Below, in pieces: positions 1 to 6,395 of a stretch of DNA of 12,909 bases. How positions within the stretch are numbered: position 1 is the stretch's first letter; each line of letters begins with the position of its first letter. The translations under genes were made by a program, and so were the position numbers. Source of the stretch: an uncultured Thermoleophilia bacterium (GTDB lineage: Bacteria > Actinomycetota > Thermoleophilia > Gaiellales > F1-60-MAGs149); the NCBI GenBank assembly GCA_902806305.1, contig CADCWC010000484.1, positions 1 to 12,909 on the forward strand, read 5' to 3'. The notes beneath the pieces are model-generated. The model saw only the letters and a program-made list of their open reading frames with translations. It did not search any database and was not told the DNA's origin.

Positions 1-49
1 CCCACCTCGGTCCGCGCGTCCATGGGCCTCTGGGCTCGACGTCGCCTCG

Positions 50-730
50 TCAGGTCCGCGCGCCTGCGCGCTCGAGGATCGCGGCGATCTCGTCGAACCC
101 CTGCCGGCGCGCGTGGGCGAGCGGGGTCAACCCCTGGCCGTCGGGGAGGTTCACGTCGGCTCCGGCCTCGACGAGCAGCCGGACGACCTCGGTGTGGCGG
201 CGATCGCCGCCGCCGAGGATGATCGCCTCGAGCAGCGCCGTCCAACCGAGCCGGTTGACGTGGTCGACGTCGATCCCGGTCTCGAGCAGGCGCCCGACGA
301 TCCGGACGTGACCGCGGTCGGCGGCGCGGATCAGCCCCGTGCCGTTGTAGCGGTCCTTGGCGTCGACGTCGGCGGCGTTCGCGAGCGTCAGCGTGAGCAG
401 ACGCGGGTCGTCGCCGACCTCGCTCGTGGCGATCAGGTAGGCGCTCTGCTCGGTGCCGTCCTTCGCGTTGACGTCTGCTCCCGCCGCGATCAGCTCGCGG
501 GCGACGTCGACGTGATTGCCGTAGGCGGCCGCGACCAGGGCCGTCGCGCCGGCGTCGTCGCGAGCCCGGACATCGGCGTCGCGCTCGAGCATCGACCGCA
601 CGCCGCCGAGGTCGCCGGCCCGCGCCGCCGCGATCAGTCGGCGGTCGCGATCGGCGGGCGACTCGTCCTCCTCTCCGGCGCACGCGCTCAGCGCAGTCAC
701 CAGCACCACGAGGATGACCAGCCGGACCAT
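50..730 (-). CDS. Ankyrin-repeat lipoprotein
   Basis: This 226-residue protein begins with a lipoprotein signal: a hydrophobic stretch at residues 2-14, then the lipobox L-S-A-C with the lipidated Cys at residue 17. A short acidic linker (AGEEDESPADRD) follows. The rest is about five to six ankyrin repeats, roughly residues 28-57, 58-90, 91-125, 126-158, 159-195 and 198-226. Recognisable repeat pieces include 'AAGADVNAKDG', 'VEAGADVNLPDGQGLTPL' and 'GHVRIVGRLLE'. It should be an extracytoplasmic, membrane-anchored protein-interaction scaffold; the partner is unknown. The frame stays open upstream to 913, but the extra sequence is arginine-rich and unlike a signal peptide, so ATG 730 is chosen. 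No Shine-Dalgarno lies before this start. A -10-like CAGACT 6 nt upstream suggests leaderless translation. Family assignment is firm; function is unknown. Confidence 0.85.
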   Translation of the reverse strand: MVRLVILVVLVTALSACAGEEDESPADRDRRLIAAARAGDLGGVRSMLERDADVRARDDAGATALVAAAYGNHVDVARELIAAGADVNAKDGTEQSAYLIATSEVGDDPRLLTLTLANAADVDAKDRYNGTGLIRAADRGHVRIVGRLLETGIDVDHVNRLGWTALLEAIILGGGDRRHTEVVRLLVEAGADVNLPDGQGLTPLAHARRQGFDEIAAILERAGART

Positions 731-807
731 GAGGGGAGTCTGACGCCCGACGCCCCTTCCCGGACGGCAGACCCGAGGCGAGGCGCTCGGCGACGCGGCG
801 CGCGACC

Positions 808-1038
808 TCAGCGAACGCGGAGCCTGCTGCAGCGGTGGGCGGAGCGACCCGCGGCATCGGTCGCCGTGATGCACCAGACGTACGGTGGGGCGGCGCGTTG
901 CGGGATGCGCCACGTGGCGACGAACCCGTCGCCCGCGGCGACGTCCCGGATCGCCGCGGTGCTGAGCCTCCGGCCGCGCCGATCGAACGCCTGGAACCGG
1001 ATCCGCGCCAGCCGGCCGCGGCCGACGTGCCGAAGGAA
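808..1038 (-). pseudogene. 3' remnant of a secreted Ig-like/FN3-like domain gene
   Basis: Between the ankyrin and VOC genes one minus-strand frame reads as good protein for about 76 codons and ends at a TGA at 808-810. The reading includes 'ARIRFQAFDRRGRRL', 'DGFVATWRIP' and 'PPYVWCITATDAAGR', and closes with 'HRCSRLRVR'. Alternating beta-strand-like segments and two Cys near the end (W-C-I-T-A-T-D-A-A-G ... R-C-S-R-L-R-V) resemble the last strands of the Ig-like or fibronectin-like domains of secreted actinobacterial proteins. I find no ATG, GTG or TTG start and no ribosome site in this frame downstream of the VOC stop codon (1046). It therefore looks like the tail of a gene whose 5' part was lost, perhaps when the VOC gene arrived. 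It could instead be a chance open frame in GC-rich DNA. Confidence 0.45.
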
Positions 1039-1045
1039 CCCCCGG

Positions 1046-1444
1046 TCAGGTCTCCGGAACCTCGGCGTACGGCGCGTAGCGGCGGTGCAGCATCAGGCCG
1101 TTGCCGTCCGGGTCGGAGAAGAACGCCATCTTGCACACCCCGGAGTCGAACGTCTCGCCGCGGAACTCGACGCCGGCCGCCTCCAGCCGGCGGCGCGCCT
1201 CCTCGACGTCCGCCACGCGGAGCGAGATCTGGCCGGGCGGCAGCGCGCTGAAGGGGATGCCCATGTCCTCCGGCACGACGACCGCGAGCGTCACGTTGCC
1301 GGTCTCGAACTCCGGGAAGTCCGGATGGGCCCGCGGGTTCCGGGCGATGCCGAGCGTCTCGCCGTAGAACGTCACCGCCCGCGCCCGATCGCGTGTGGGG
1401 ATGGTCACGAAGTCCGTGCGCTCGACGCCGATACCGTCCGCCAT
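1046..1444 (-). CDS. VOC-superfamily (glyoxalase/bleomycin-resistance fold) protein
   Basis: This 132-residue protein has the paired beta-alpha-beta-beta-beta modules of the vicinal oxygen chelate superfamily. The first module starts 'DFVTIPTRDRARAVTFYGETLG'. The second starts 'GQISLRVADVEEARRRLEAAGVEF' and ends with the typical 'FSDPDGNGLMLHRRYAPY'. Family members include glyoxalases, extradiol dioxygenases and antibiotic-binding proteins. The glutamate usually found after DPDGN as a metal ligand is absent (G-L-M-L-H instead), so the usual metal chemistry may not apply and the substrate cannot be named. ATG 1444 is chosen over the in-frame ATG at 1477 because GAGGAGA (1449-1455) sits just before it and the longer start falls inside the inverted repeat 1465-1500. 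Length is normal for a single-domain VOC protein. Confidence 0.85.
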   Translation of the reverse strand: MADGIGVERTDFVTIPTRDRARAVTFYGETLGIARNPRAHPDFPEFETGNVTLAVVVPEDMGIPFSALPPGQISLRVADVEEARRRLEAAGVEFRGETFDSGVCKMAFFSDPDGNGLMLHRRYAPYAEVPET

Positions 1445-1448
1445 GGGT

Positions 1449-1455
1449 TCTCCTC
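1449..1455 (-). promoter_or_regulatory. Ribosome binding site of the VOC gene
   Basis: GAGGAGA on the minus strand lies 4 nt before ATG 1444. It settles the start against the upstream in-frame ATG at 1477, which has no such site. Confidence 0.7.
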
Positions 1456-1464
1456 GCCGTTGCT

Positions 1465-1500
1465 CCGGGGCAGCCATGAGCCTAGGTCATGGCGCCCCGG
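1465..1500. repeat. Near-perfect inverted repeat upstream of the VOC gene (operator-like)
   Basis: The left arm CCGGGGC-A-GCCATGA (1465-1479) pairs with TCATGGC-GCCCCGG (1487-1500). That gives 14 base pairs with one bulged A at 1472 and a 7-nt centre that itself contains CCTAGG. It ends 20 bp upstream of the VOC start and about 68 bp beyond the stop of the dirigent-like gene. On the minus strand the centre holds TAGGCT (1479-1484), a good -10 hexamer for VOC, so a dimeric repressor bound here would cover the promoter. No T-run follows on either strand, so a classical intrinsic terminator is less likely. The repeat is seen directly; the operator role is inferred. Confidence 0.6.
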
Positions 1501-1568
1501 GATGACCGCGAGACCGGCGGTGGTCCGATGCCCGGCGCGGGTCAGGGTGTGCAGCCACGCCGCCCGCG

Positions 1569-2066
1569 TCAGGGCGTCAGGTGGAACTCGTCCACGGACC
1601 GGTTCGACGCGCCGATGGAGCGGATCCGCACGAAGCCCTTGGCGTTGTGATAGACGCCCGTGCCGCCGATGACCGGCACGACGAAGGACGGACCGGAGCT
1701 CGCCGAGAAGCGGAGGAAGCCGGCGCCGAGGATGCGCCCGCCCGGGAGCCGCCACTCGGCGTGGCAGTGCACCGTGCCGGCCTCGGCGGCGACATTCACC
1801 CGCAGCCACGTGCAGAAGCCCTCGAGTCCGCCGACGCGCTTCCCGCGCTTCGTGCCCGCCCACGCGTAGAGCGTGCTCGCGAAGCCGAAGCGCTGGCCGA
1901 CGCGCGGAATCTCGTTCGAGCCCGGGTCGATCTCCGTGTCCGGTCCGGGGACCTCGAGCACGCTGAACACGTGCGGCCGCGTGATGGCGGGGGCCGGCGC
2001 GGCGAGCGCCATGCTCGCGGCCAGGGCCAGGACGACGACGGCGATCCGCCGCGTGGGCCGGCTCAT
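1569..2066 (-). CDS. Secreted allene oxide cyclase/dirigent-like barrel protein
   Basis: This 165-residue protein has a Sec signal peptide: positive residues 3-7, a hydrophobic core at 8-22, and likely cleavage after A-P-A-P-A near residue 27. The mature part is a string of beta strands with the family-type motif 'VIGGTGVYHNAKG' at 132-144, followed by the final strands 'FVRIRS' and 'VDEFHLTP'. This matches the layout of the allene-oxide-cyclase-like/dirigent-like barrel family common in secreted actinobacterial proteins, where function is usually unknown. Two Cys (85 and 101) could form a disulfide. ATG 2066 is chosen because GAGAGGAG lies about 6 nt upstream and it begins the signal peptide; the frame open to 2270 adds only arginine/proline-rich sequence. 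It is divergent from the PsbP-like gene across 128 bp. Family assignment is moderate, based on motif and fold pattern. Confidence 0.7.
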   Translation of the reverse strand: MSRPTRRIAVVVLALAASMALAAPAPAITRPHVFSVLEVPGPDTEIDPGSNEIPRVGQRFGFASTLYAWAGTKRGKRVGGLEGFCTWLRVNVAAEAGTVHCHAEWRLPGGRILGAGFLRFSASSGPSFVVPVIGGTGVYHNAKGFVRIRSIGASNRSVDEFHLTP

Positions 2067-2100
2067 GGGTGCTCCTCTCGGGGGCGTGTGCGGGGGCGCG

Positions 2101-2106
2101 AGTCTA
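2101..2106 (-). promoter_or_regulatory. Possible -10 element of the dirigent-like gene
   Basis: TAGACT on the minus strand, 34 nt before ATG 2066, fits TAnnnT. No convincing -35 hexamer is visible at the normal distance. On the other strand TACAAC (2149-2154) is a weaker candidate for the divergent gene. Confidence 0.3.
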
Positions 2107-2194
2107 CGCCGCTCGCGCCCCGACTGCCTGCCGGTGCGGTTTCGGTGGTACAACGGCGCGGCACGGGCGACGGCACGCGACGGAGAGGACGGAG

Positions 2195-2836
2195 ATGACG
2201 CGGATCGGGACACGTCGACGGAGCGCGCTGCTCGGCCTGGTGCTGGCGGTGGGCGTGGCGGGCTCCGCATCGCCGGCCGCCGGGTCGCCGACGGTCGAGA
2301 CGGCCGCGACGGCCACGAAGACGTATGTCAACACGCCGAGCGGCCTGAAGGGCGATCTGCGCCGGCACTACGTCGACTTCTCGTTCCGCTACCCGTCGGC
2401 GTGGACCCGCGTCCCGCGGAGGCAGGATCCGCTCAACTTCGTCAAGGTCGTGTCCGACACGCGGAAGGCGGGCTTCGAGGCCGAGAACTTCGCCGTCGGC
2501 TGGTTCCGCGGCGGCCTGCGGGTCGCACCGGCCCTGCTCGACCAGATCAACGCCGACCTGCGGCGGGGCTTCCCGGCCTACAAGCGACTCTCGACCGGTC
2601 GCACCCGCTTCGGTCGCTATGCCGGCTACCAGCTCCGGTTCTCGTCGCGGGTCGTCCAGGGCGGCGCCACGACGCGCATCTGGGGCCGGGTCGTGCTCGT
2701 CGCGAACCCGTCGGGCGGGAACGGGGCGACGGTCATCATGCTGGCCTCGTCGGCCTCGCCCGTGGTGCGGCGGGTGGCGGACGTCGGCGTGAAGGGCGAG
2801 CTGCCGGGCGTGGTCCGGTCGTTCCGCTTCGGCTGA
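2195..2836 (+). CDS. Secreted PsbP-like protein of unknown function
   Basis: This 213-residue protein starts with a signal peptide: 'MTRIGTRRR', a hydrophobic core at residues 11-25, and a likely cleavage site near ASPAAG at 25-30. The mature domain opens with 'HYVDFSFRYPSAWTR' (59-72), the Y-P-x-x-W pattern that opens PsbP/DUF1795-type domains. Alternating strands and helices follow, then 'VIMLASSAS' and a final 'VVRSFRFG', where this fold typically ends ('...SFR'). Bacterial members are mostly uncharacterised exported proteins. GGAGAGG (2182-2188) sits 6 nt before ATG 2195, which fixes the start; the frame open to 2069 lacks such a site. It is divergent from the dirigent-like secreted protein, so the two could share control. 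The fold call is moderate and no function is assigned. Confidence 0.7.
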   Translation: MTRIGTRRRSALLGLVLAVGVAGSASPAAGSPTVETAATATKTYVNTPSGLKGDLRRHYVDFSFRYPSAWTRVPRRQDPLNFVKVVSDTRKAGFEAENFAVGWFRGGLRVAPALLDQINADLRRGFPAYKRLSTGRTRFGRYAGYQLRFSSRVVQGGATTRIWGRVVLVANPSGGNGATVIMLASSASPVVRRVADVGVKGELPGVVRSFRFG

Positions 2837-2860
2837 CTCGCTCGACGGGCCGCCGGCCGC

Positions 2861-3310
2861 TCAGCCGTCCAGACGCTCGTAGACGAGTCCCGTGACGACG
2901 GCGTACACACCCTTGTGCAGCACGTCGGTCCCGAGGGCGGCGGTCTCCCACGCCCAGGGCGGCGGCGCGATCCCGAGCGCCCGGTAGAGCGCCGCGTCGG
3001 TGCCCCACACGGCTCCGAAGTGCAGGGCGGTGGCGGCCGCGCCTGACGCGCCGGTCAGGCCGATCAGCCCCCGGAGGCTGCCGTTGAGCACGCCGTGGCC
3101 CCAGTGGACGCCCGTGTTGACTCGCTCGTGGCCTGCCTCGTCCGACGGCGCGTAGCCCGAGAGCCGCTCGCCGACCTGCGCCGGCACGTCGCTCGGCTCC
3201 CGGCCCGTGAGACGCATCTCGATCGCCTCGCTCGCCGTCATCGCCACCGTCCCGGCCACCCCGGCGACGGCACCCTTCGCCAGCGCGCCCGCCACGTGCC
3301 CTGCGTTCAC
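2861..3310 (-). CDS. Small multi-pass membrane protein, coupled to malate synthase
   Basis: This 149-residue protein is rich in Gly, Ala and Val, with three to four likely membrane segments: about residues 6-28 ('[19 protein letters not shown]'), 66-86, 90-108 and 124-145. A polar loop, '[23 protein letters not shown]' cut by charged residues, follows the first segment. The pattern '[14 protein letters not shown] ... GxxxG' recalls small actinobacterial membrane proteins of unknown function. GTG 3310 is chosen because it overlaps the aceB stop codon (GTGA, 3307-3310), implying translational coupling and one transcript with malate synthase. The same frame is open far upstream, but that part is an out-of-frame reading of aceB. 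I do not recognise a named family. It is convergent with the PsbP-like gene, with 24 bp between the stop codons. Confidence 0.7.
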   Translation of the reverse strand: MNAGHVAGALAKGAVAGVAGTVAMTASEAIEMRLTGREPSDVPAQVGERLSGYAPSDEAGHERVNTGVHWGHGVLNGSLRGLIGLTGASGAAATALHFGAVWGTDAALYRALGIAPPPWAWETAALGTDVLHKGVYAVVTGLVYERLDG

Positions 3311-4911
3311 GTCCCGCCCCCTCGCTCGACGAGCAGAGAGTAGGCGGGGATCGTCAGGAAGTCGATGAACCGCTCCCCGAGCACCAGCCGGTCGAGCAGG
3401 CCGACGGCGTCGCCGAGCCGCTGCGTCGACGGCCCGCCGAGGGCGGCGAGCTCCTCGTCGCGGACCGCGCGGTAGACGTCCGCGGTCATCGCCCGTCCGT
3501 CGTCGAGCGCGACGCCGTGGCGGATCCACTGCCAGAGCTGGGCGCGGGAGATCTCGGCGGTGGCCGCGTCCTCCATCAGGTTGTTGATCGCCGCCGCGCC
3601 CGCGCCGCGCAGCCAGGCGTCCAGATAGCGGAGCGCGACGCTGACGTTCGTGCGGACGCCCGCCTCGGTGATCCGGCCGTCGGGGATCCGGAGATCGAGG
3701 AGCTCCGCGGCCGTGACGCGCACCTCCTCGCGCAGCTGGTCCTTCCGGTGCGGCGCCGACCCGGAGAGCGCGGCGCTGAAGATGCTCTTGGCGATCGGGA
3801 CGAGGTCCGGATGGGCGACCCACGTGCCGTCGAATCCCGCCGCCGCCTCGCGCTCCTTGTCCTCGCGGACCGAGGCGAGGGCGCGCTCGTTGACGGCCGG
3901 GTCGCGCCGCGAGGGGATGAAGGCCGCCATCCCGCCGATCGCGTGGGCGCCCCGGCGGTGGCAGGTCTGCACGAGCAGGTCGGCGTAGGCGCGCATGAAC
4001 GGCACGGCCATCGTCACCTGACGTCGGTCGGGCAGGACCGCCCGGGGCTCGTCCCGGAACGTCTTGATGGCGCTGAAGATGTAGTCCCAGCGGCCGGCGT
4101 TCAGCCCGGACGCGTGGTCGCGCAGCTCCCACAGGATCTCGTCCATCTCGAACGCCGCGTGGATCGTCTCGATGAGGACCGTGGCGCGGACGGAGCCGTG
4201 CGGCAGGCCGAGGCGCTCCTGGGCGTGGACGAAGACGTCGTTCCACAGCCGTGCCTCGTCGCGGCCCTGGAGCTTCGCCAGGTAGAGCCACGGTCCGAGG
4301 CCCTGGTCGAGCAGCTCGCGGCCGTTCGCGAACAGGTGGAGACCCGCGTCGAACAGGCTCGCCGAGATCGGCTCGCCGTCGACGTGGACGTGGCGCTCCT
4401 CCAGGTGCCAGCCTCGCGGCCGGACGAGCAGGCGGGCCGTCACCTGCCCGGTGCGGTACTCCCTTCCCTCCGGGCTCGTGAAGCGCAGGGTCCGTCGCAC
4501 CGCGTCCTGGAGGTTCACCTGGCCCGCGACGACGTTCTCCCAGGTCGGCGAGAGCGCGTCCTCGAGGTCGGCCATGAACACGAGCGCGCCCGAGTTGAGC
4601 GCGTTGATCATCATCTTCCGTTCCGCGGGGCCCGTGATCTCGGTCCGCCGGTCCTCCAGCGGGGCGGGGGTGGCGGCGACGCGCCAGTCGGCGCGACGGA
4701 GGTCGGCCGTCTCCGCGGGGAAGTCGAGACGGGCCCCGGCGGCGATCGCCGCCTGGCGCTCCTCGCGGGCCGCGAGCAGCGCGCGGCGCCGCGGCTCGAA
4801 CGCGCGGTGGAGCTCGGCCAGGAACACCCGTGCCGCGTCGTCGAGCACGCGGTCGGCGCCGGGCACGTCCGGCCGGGTGATCGTCACCGCCGTCTCGCCC
4901 TGCGTCGCCAC
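3307..4911 (-). CDS. aceB: Malate synthase A
   Basis: This enzyme condenses glyoxylate with acetyl-CoA and water to give malate and CoA in the cytoplasm. The malate synthase signature is present as '[16 protein letters not shown]' at residues 264-279. The segment '[17 protein letters not shown]' begins at 446 and carries the conserved acid (D448) that corresponds to the catalytic aspartate described for E. coli AceB. The protein is 534 residues long, matching the usual form-A length of about 530-540, which separates it from the roughly 720-residue GlcB form. GTG 4911 is chosen because GGGAGGG (4916-4922) sits just before it; the frame is open to 4968 but the added residues are not needed. It is divergent from the purine operon and coupled to a membrane protein gene downstream. 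No isocitrate lyase is nearby, so glyoxylate from allantoin is the likely substrate source here. Confidence 0.95.
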   Translation of the reverse strand: MATQGETAVTITRPDVPGADRVLDDAARVFLAELHRAFEPRRRALLAAREERQAAIAAGARLDFPAETADLRRADWRVAATPAPLEDRRTEITGPAERKMMINALNSGALVFMADLEDALSPTWENVVAGQVNLQDAVRRTLRFTSPEGREYRTGQVTARLLVRPRGWHLEERHVHVDGEPISASLFDAGLHLFANGRELLDQGLGPWLYLAKLQGRDEARLWNDVFVHAQERLGLPHGSVRATVLIETIHAAFEMDEILWELRDHASGLNAGRWDYIFSAIKTFRDEPRAVLPDRRQVTMAVPFMRAYADLLVQTCHRRGAHAIGGMAAFIPSRRDPAVNERALASVREDKEREAAAGFDGTWVAHPDLVPIAKSIFSAALSGSAPHRKDQLREEVRVTAAELLDLRIPDGRITEAGVRTNVSVALRYLDAWLRGAGAAAINNLMEDAATAEISRAQLWQWIRHGVALDDGRAMTADVYRAVRDEELAALGGPSTQRLGDAVGLLDRLVLGERFIDFLTIPAYSLLVERGGGT

Positions 4912-4915
4912 CGCG

Positions 4916-4922
4916 CCCTCCC
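4916..4922 (-). promoter_or_regulatory. Ribosome binding site of aceB
   Basis: GGGAGGG on the minus strand ends 4 nt before GTG 4911. It decides that start and gives a product of the usual AceB length. Confidence 0.6.
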
Positions 4923-4948
4923 TTTCCCGTTGCCGCCCGCCGGGCCGC

Positions 4949-4954
4949 AGCATA
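4949..4954 (-). promoter_or_regulatory. Probable -10 element for aceB
   Basis: TATGCT on the minus strand, 37 nt upstream of GTG 4911, fits TAnnnT. It would give a leader of about 30 nt that contains the ribosome site. No clear -35 hexamer is visible, which would suit an activator-dependent promoter in this 101-bp divergent region. Confidence 0.4.
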
Positions 4955-4995
4955 GGAGCCGGTCGCACGGCCGCTCGCGGGCGGAGCGCTCTGGC

Positions 4996-5001
4996 TACAC
5001 T
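4996..5001 (+). promoter_or_regulatory. Probable -10 element for the purine operon (leaderless)
   Basis: TACACT fits TAnnnT and ends 11 nt before the GTG at 5013. Transcription would start at or only a few bases before the start codon, and there is no Shine-Dalgarno in the gap. This matches leaderless promoters of actinobacteria. No -35 consensus is seen. Confidence 0.5.
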
Positions 5002-5012
5002 CCCGCCGCGGC

Positions 5013-5891
5013 GTGCAGTTCATCCGACCCACCACCTGGTCCGAGGCGCTACAGGCCAAGGCCGACCACCCGGAAGCCTGGCCGGTGGCCGGCGGCACCG
5101 ACGTGCTGGTGGAGCTGAACTTCGACCGCCGCCGCCCCGAGGCGGTCCTCGACCTGTCGAGCGTCGGCGAGCTCCGTCCGTGGACGCGCGAGGACGACCA
5201 CGTCCGCCTCGGCGCAGGGACGACCTACACCGACGTGCTCCGCGATCTCCCCGACCTGCTGCCCGGGCTGACGGTCGCCTCGCGGGGCGTGGGATCACCG
5301 CAGATCCGGAATCGCGGCACCGTCGCGGGCAACCTGGGCTCCGCCTCGCCCGCGGGCGACGCGCACCCGCCGCTCCTGGCCTCGGGCGCCGAGGTCGAGG
5401 TGGCGTCCGTCCGCGGCCCGCGCCGGATCGCGATCGACGACTTCTACCTCGGCGTCAAGCGCAACGCGCTCGAGCCGGACGAGCTGATCGCGGCGATCCG
5501 CGTGCCGGTCGCCCCGGGGCCGCAGCAGTACGCCAAGATCGGCACCCGCAACGCCATGGTGATCGCCGTCTGCTCGTTCGCGGTGGCCCTCGACCCGGTC
5601 CGGCGCCGCGTCGGCACGGGGATCGGCTCGGCCGCGCCGACGCCCCGACGCGCCGTCGAGGCCGAGGGGTTCCTGACCGAGCGGCTCGACGGGCGCGGCC
5701 TCTGGGAGGGCACCGGGCCGCTCGACGAGGAGACGCTGACGCGCTTCGGGGCCCTCGTCGCCGCGGCCGCGCAGCCGATCGACGACGTGCGGGGCACGGC
5801 CGCCTACCGCCGTCACGCCCTCTCGGTGCTGGCCCGCCGCACGCTGACGTGGTGCTGGGACGACCTGCGCGCGCGCCGCGAGGCGGCCTGA
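5013..5891 (+). CDS. pucC: Xanthine dehydrogenase, FAD-binding subunit
   Basis: This 292-residue subunit carries the FAD domain of a three-subunit molybdenum hydroxylase and passes electrons from the iron-sulfur clusters to NAD+ or another acceptor. Diagnostic FAD motifs are 'PVAGGTD' at 24-30 and '[20 protein letters not shown]' beginning at 92, equivalent to the TIGGN-type pyrophosphate loop. The C-terminal domain (about residues 170-290) matches the CO-dehydrogenase flavoprotein C-terminal fold. GTG 5013 starts right at the conserved '[11 protein letters not shown]', and a -10 box just upstream suggests leaderless translation. It is the first gene of the purine operon, 3 bp ahead of the [2Fe-2S] subunit. 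Neighbouring urate oxidase, uraD and uraH point to xanthine/hypoxanthine as substrate rather than CO or nicotinate. The subunit is also named xdhB in other schemes. Confidence 0.9.
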   Translation: MQFIRPTTWSEALQAKADHPEAWPVAGGTDVLVELNFDRRRPEAVLDLSSVGELRPWTREDDHVRLGAGTTYTDVLRDLPDLLPGLTVASRGVGSPQIRNRGTVAGNLGSASPAGDAHPPLLASGAEVEVASVRGPRRIAIDDFYLGVKRNALEPDELIAAIRVPVAPGPQQYAKIGTRNAMVIAVCSFAVALDPVRRRVGTGIGSAAPTPRRAVEAEGFLTERLDGRGLWEGTGPLDEETLTRFGALVAAAAQPIDDVRGTAAYRRHALSVLARRTLTWCWDDLRARREAA

Positions 5892-5894
5892 CCG

Positions 5895-6395
5895 GTGCGG
5901 GTCACGCTCACCGTCAACGGCGCGCGCCGTGAGGCCGACGGCGTCTGGGAGGGCGAGAGCCTGCTCTACGTCCTGCGGGAGCGGCTCGCGCTCCCGGGCG
6001 CGAAGAACGCCTGTGAGCAGGGCGAGTGCGGCTCCTGCTCCGTCTACCTGGACGGCACGCTCGTGTGCGCGTGCCTCGTGCTCGCGGGGCAGGCGGAAGG
6101 TCGTGACGTCGTCACGGTCGAGGGACTTCGGTCCGACGGGGAGGCGCTGAGTCCCGTGCAGGAGGCGTTCCTCGAGGCGGGCGCGGTCCAGTGCGGCTTC
6201 TGCACCCCGGGCCTCGTGGTGGCGGTCGACGACCTCCTGCGCCGGATCCCGACGCCGTCCGACGCGCAGATCCGCGAGGCGCTCGCCGGGAACCTCTGCC
6301 GCTGCACCGGCTACGAGAAGATCCTCGACGCCGTCCGTCTGGCCTCGACGCGGGGGCCCGGCGCCCTCCCGGCCGAACCGGAGGCGGGCCTGTGA
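5895..6395 (+). CDS. pucE: Xanthine dehydrogenase, [2Fe-2S] subunit
   Basis: This 166-residue subunit holds two [2Fe-2S] clusters that wire the molybdenum site to FAD. The N-terminal plant-ferredoxin-like domain has C40, C45, C48 and C60 ('CEQGECGSC ... CACL'; C58 is an extra Cys). The C-terminal helical domain has C100, C103, C135 and C137 ('QCGFCTPG', 'NLCRCTGYEKI'). All eight ligands are present and length is normal for the family. The GTG start lies 3 bp after the FAD subunit, and the stop overlaps the next start (GTGA, 6392-6395). This subunit family is also called xdhC or coxS-like. The purine context, not the sequence alone, makes it a xanthine dehydrogenase subunit. Confidence 0.9.
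   Translation: MRVTLTVNGARREADGVWEGESLLYVLRERLALPGAKNACEQGECGSCSVYLDGTLVCACLVLAGQAEGRDVVTVEGLRSDGEALSPVQEAFLEAGAVQCGFCTPGLVVAVDDLLRRIPTPSDAQIREALAGNLCRCTGYEKILDAVRLASTRGPGALPAEPEAGL

Noticed and set aside
1..23. Possible minus-strand gene start (ATG at 23, reading M-D-A-R-T-E-V) preceded by AGAGG
   Set aside because: Only seven codons are inside the window, too few to support a gene.
113..1672. Long plus-strand frame across the ankyrin and VOC genes
   Set aside because: It crosses two minus-strand genes and has no domain of its own.
2844..2869. Inverted sequence GACGG ... CCGTC with GGCCGCCGGCC inside, between convergent genes
   Set aside because: Considered as a shared terminator, but the stem is short, no T-run follows, and such symmetry is common in DNA this GC-rich.
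4958..4971. Short symmetry GCCG ... CGGC in the aceB/purine divergent region
   Set aside because: Arms of only four bases with a 6-nt gap are expected by chance at this GC content.
3311..5098. Minus-strand frame open upstream of the small membrane protein
   Set aside because: It is an out-of-frame reading of aceB (Arg/Pro/Gly-rich). Only the part after GTG 3310 looks like protein.
3517..5118. Long plus-strand frame opposite malate synthase
   Set aside because: Antisense shadow of aceB, rich in Arg/Asp/Gly/Val with no recognisable motif.
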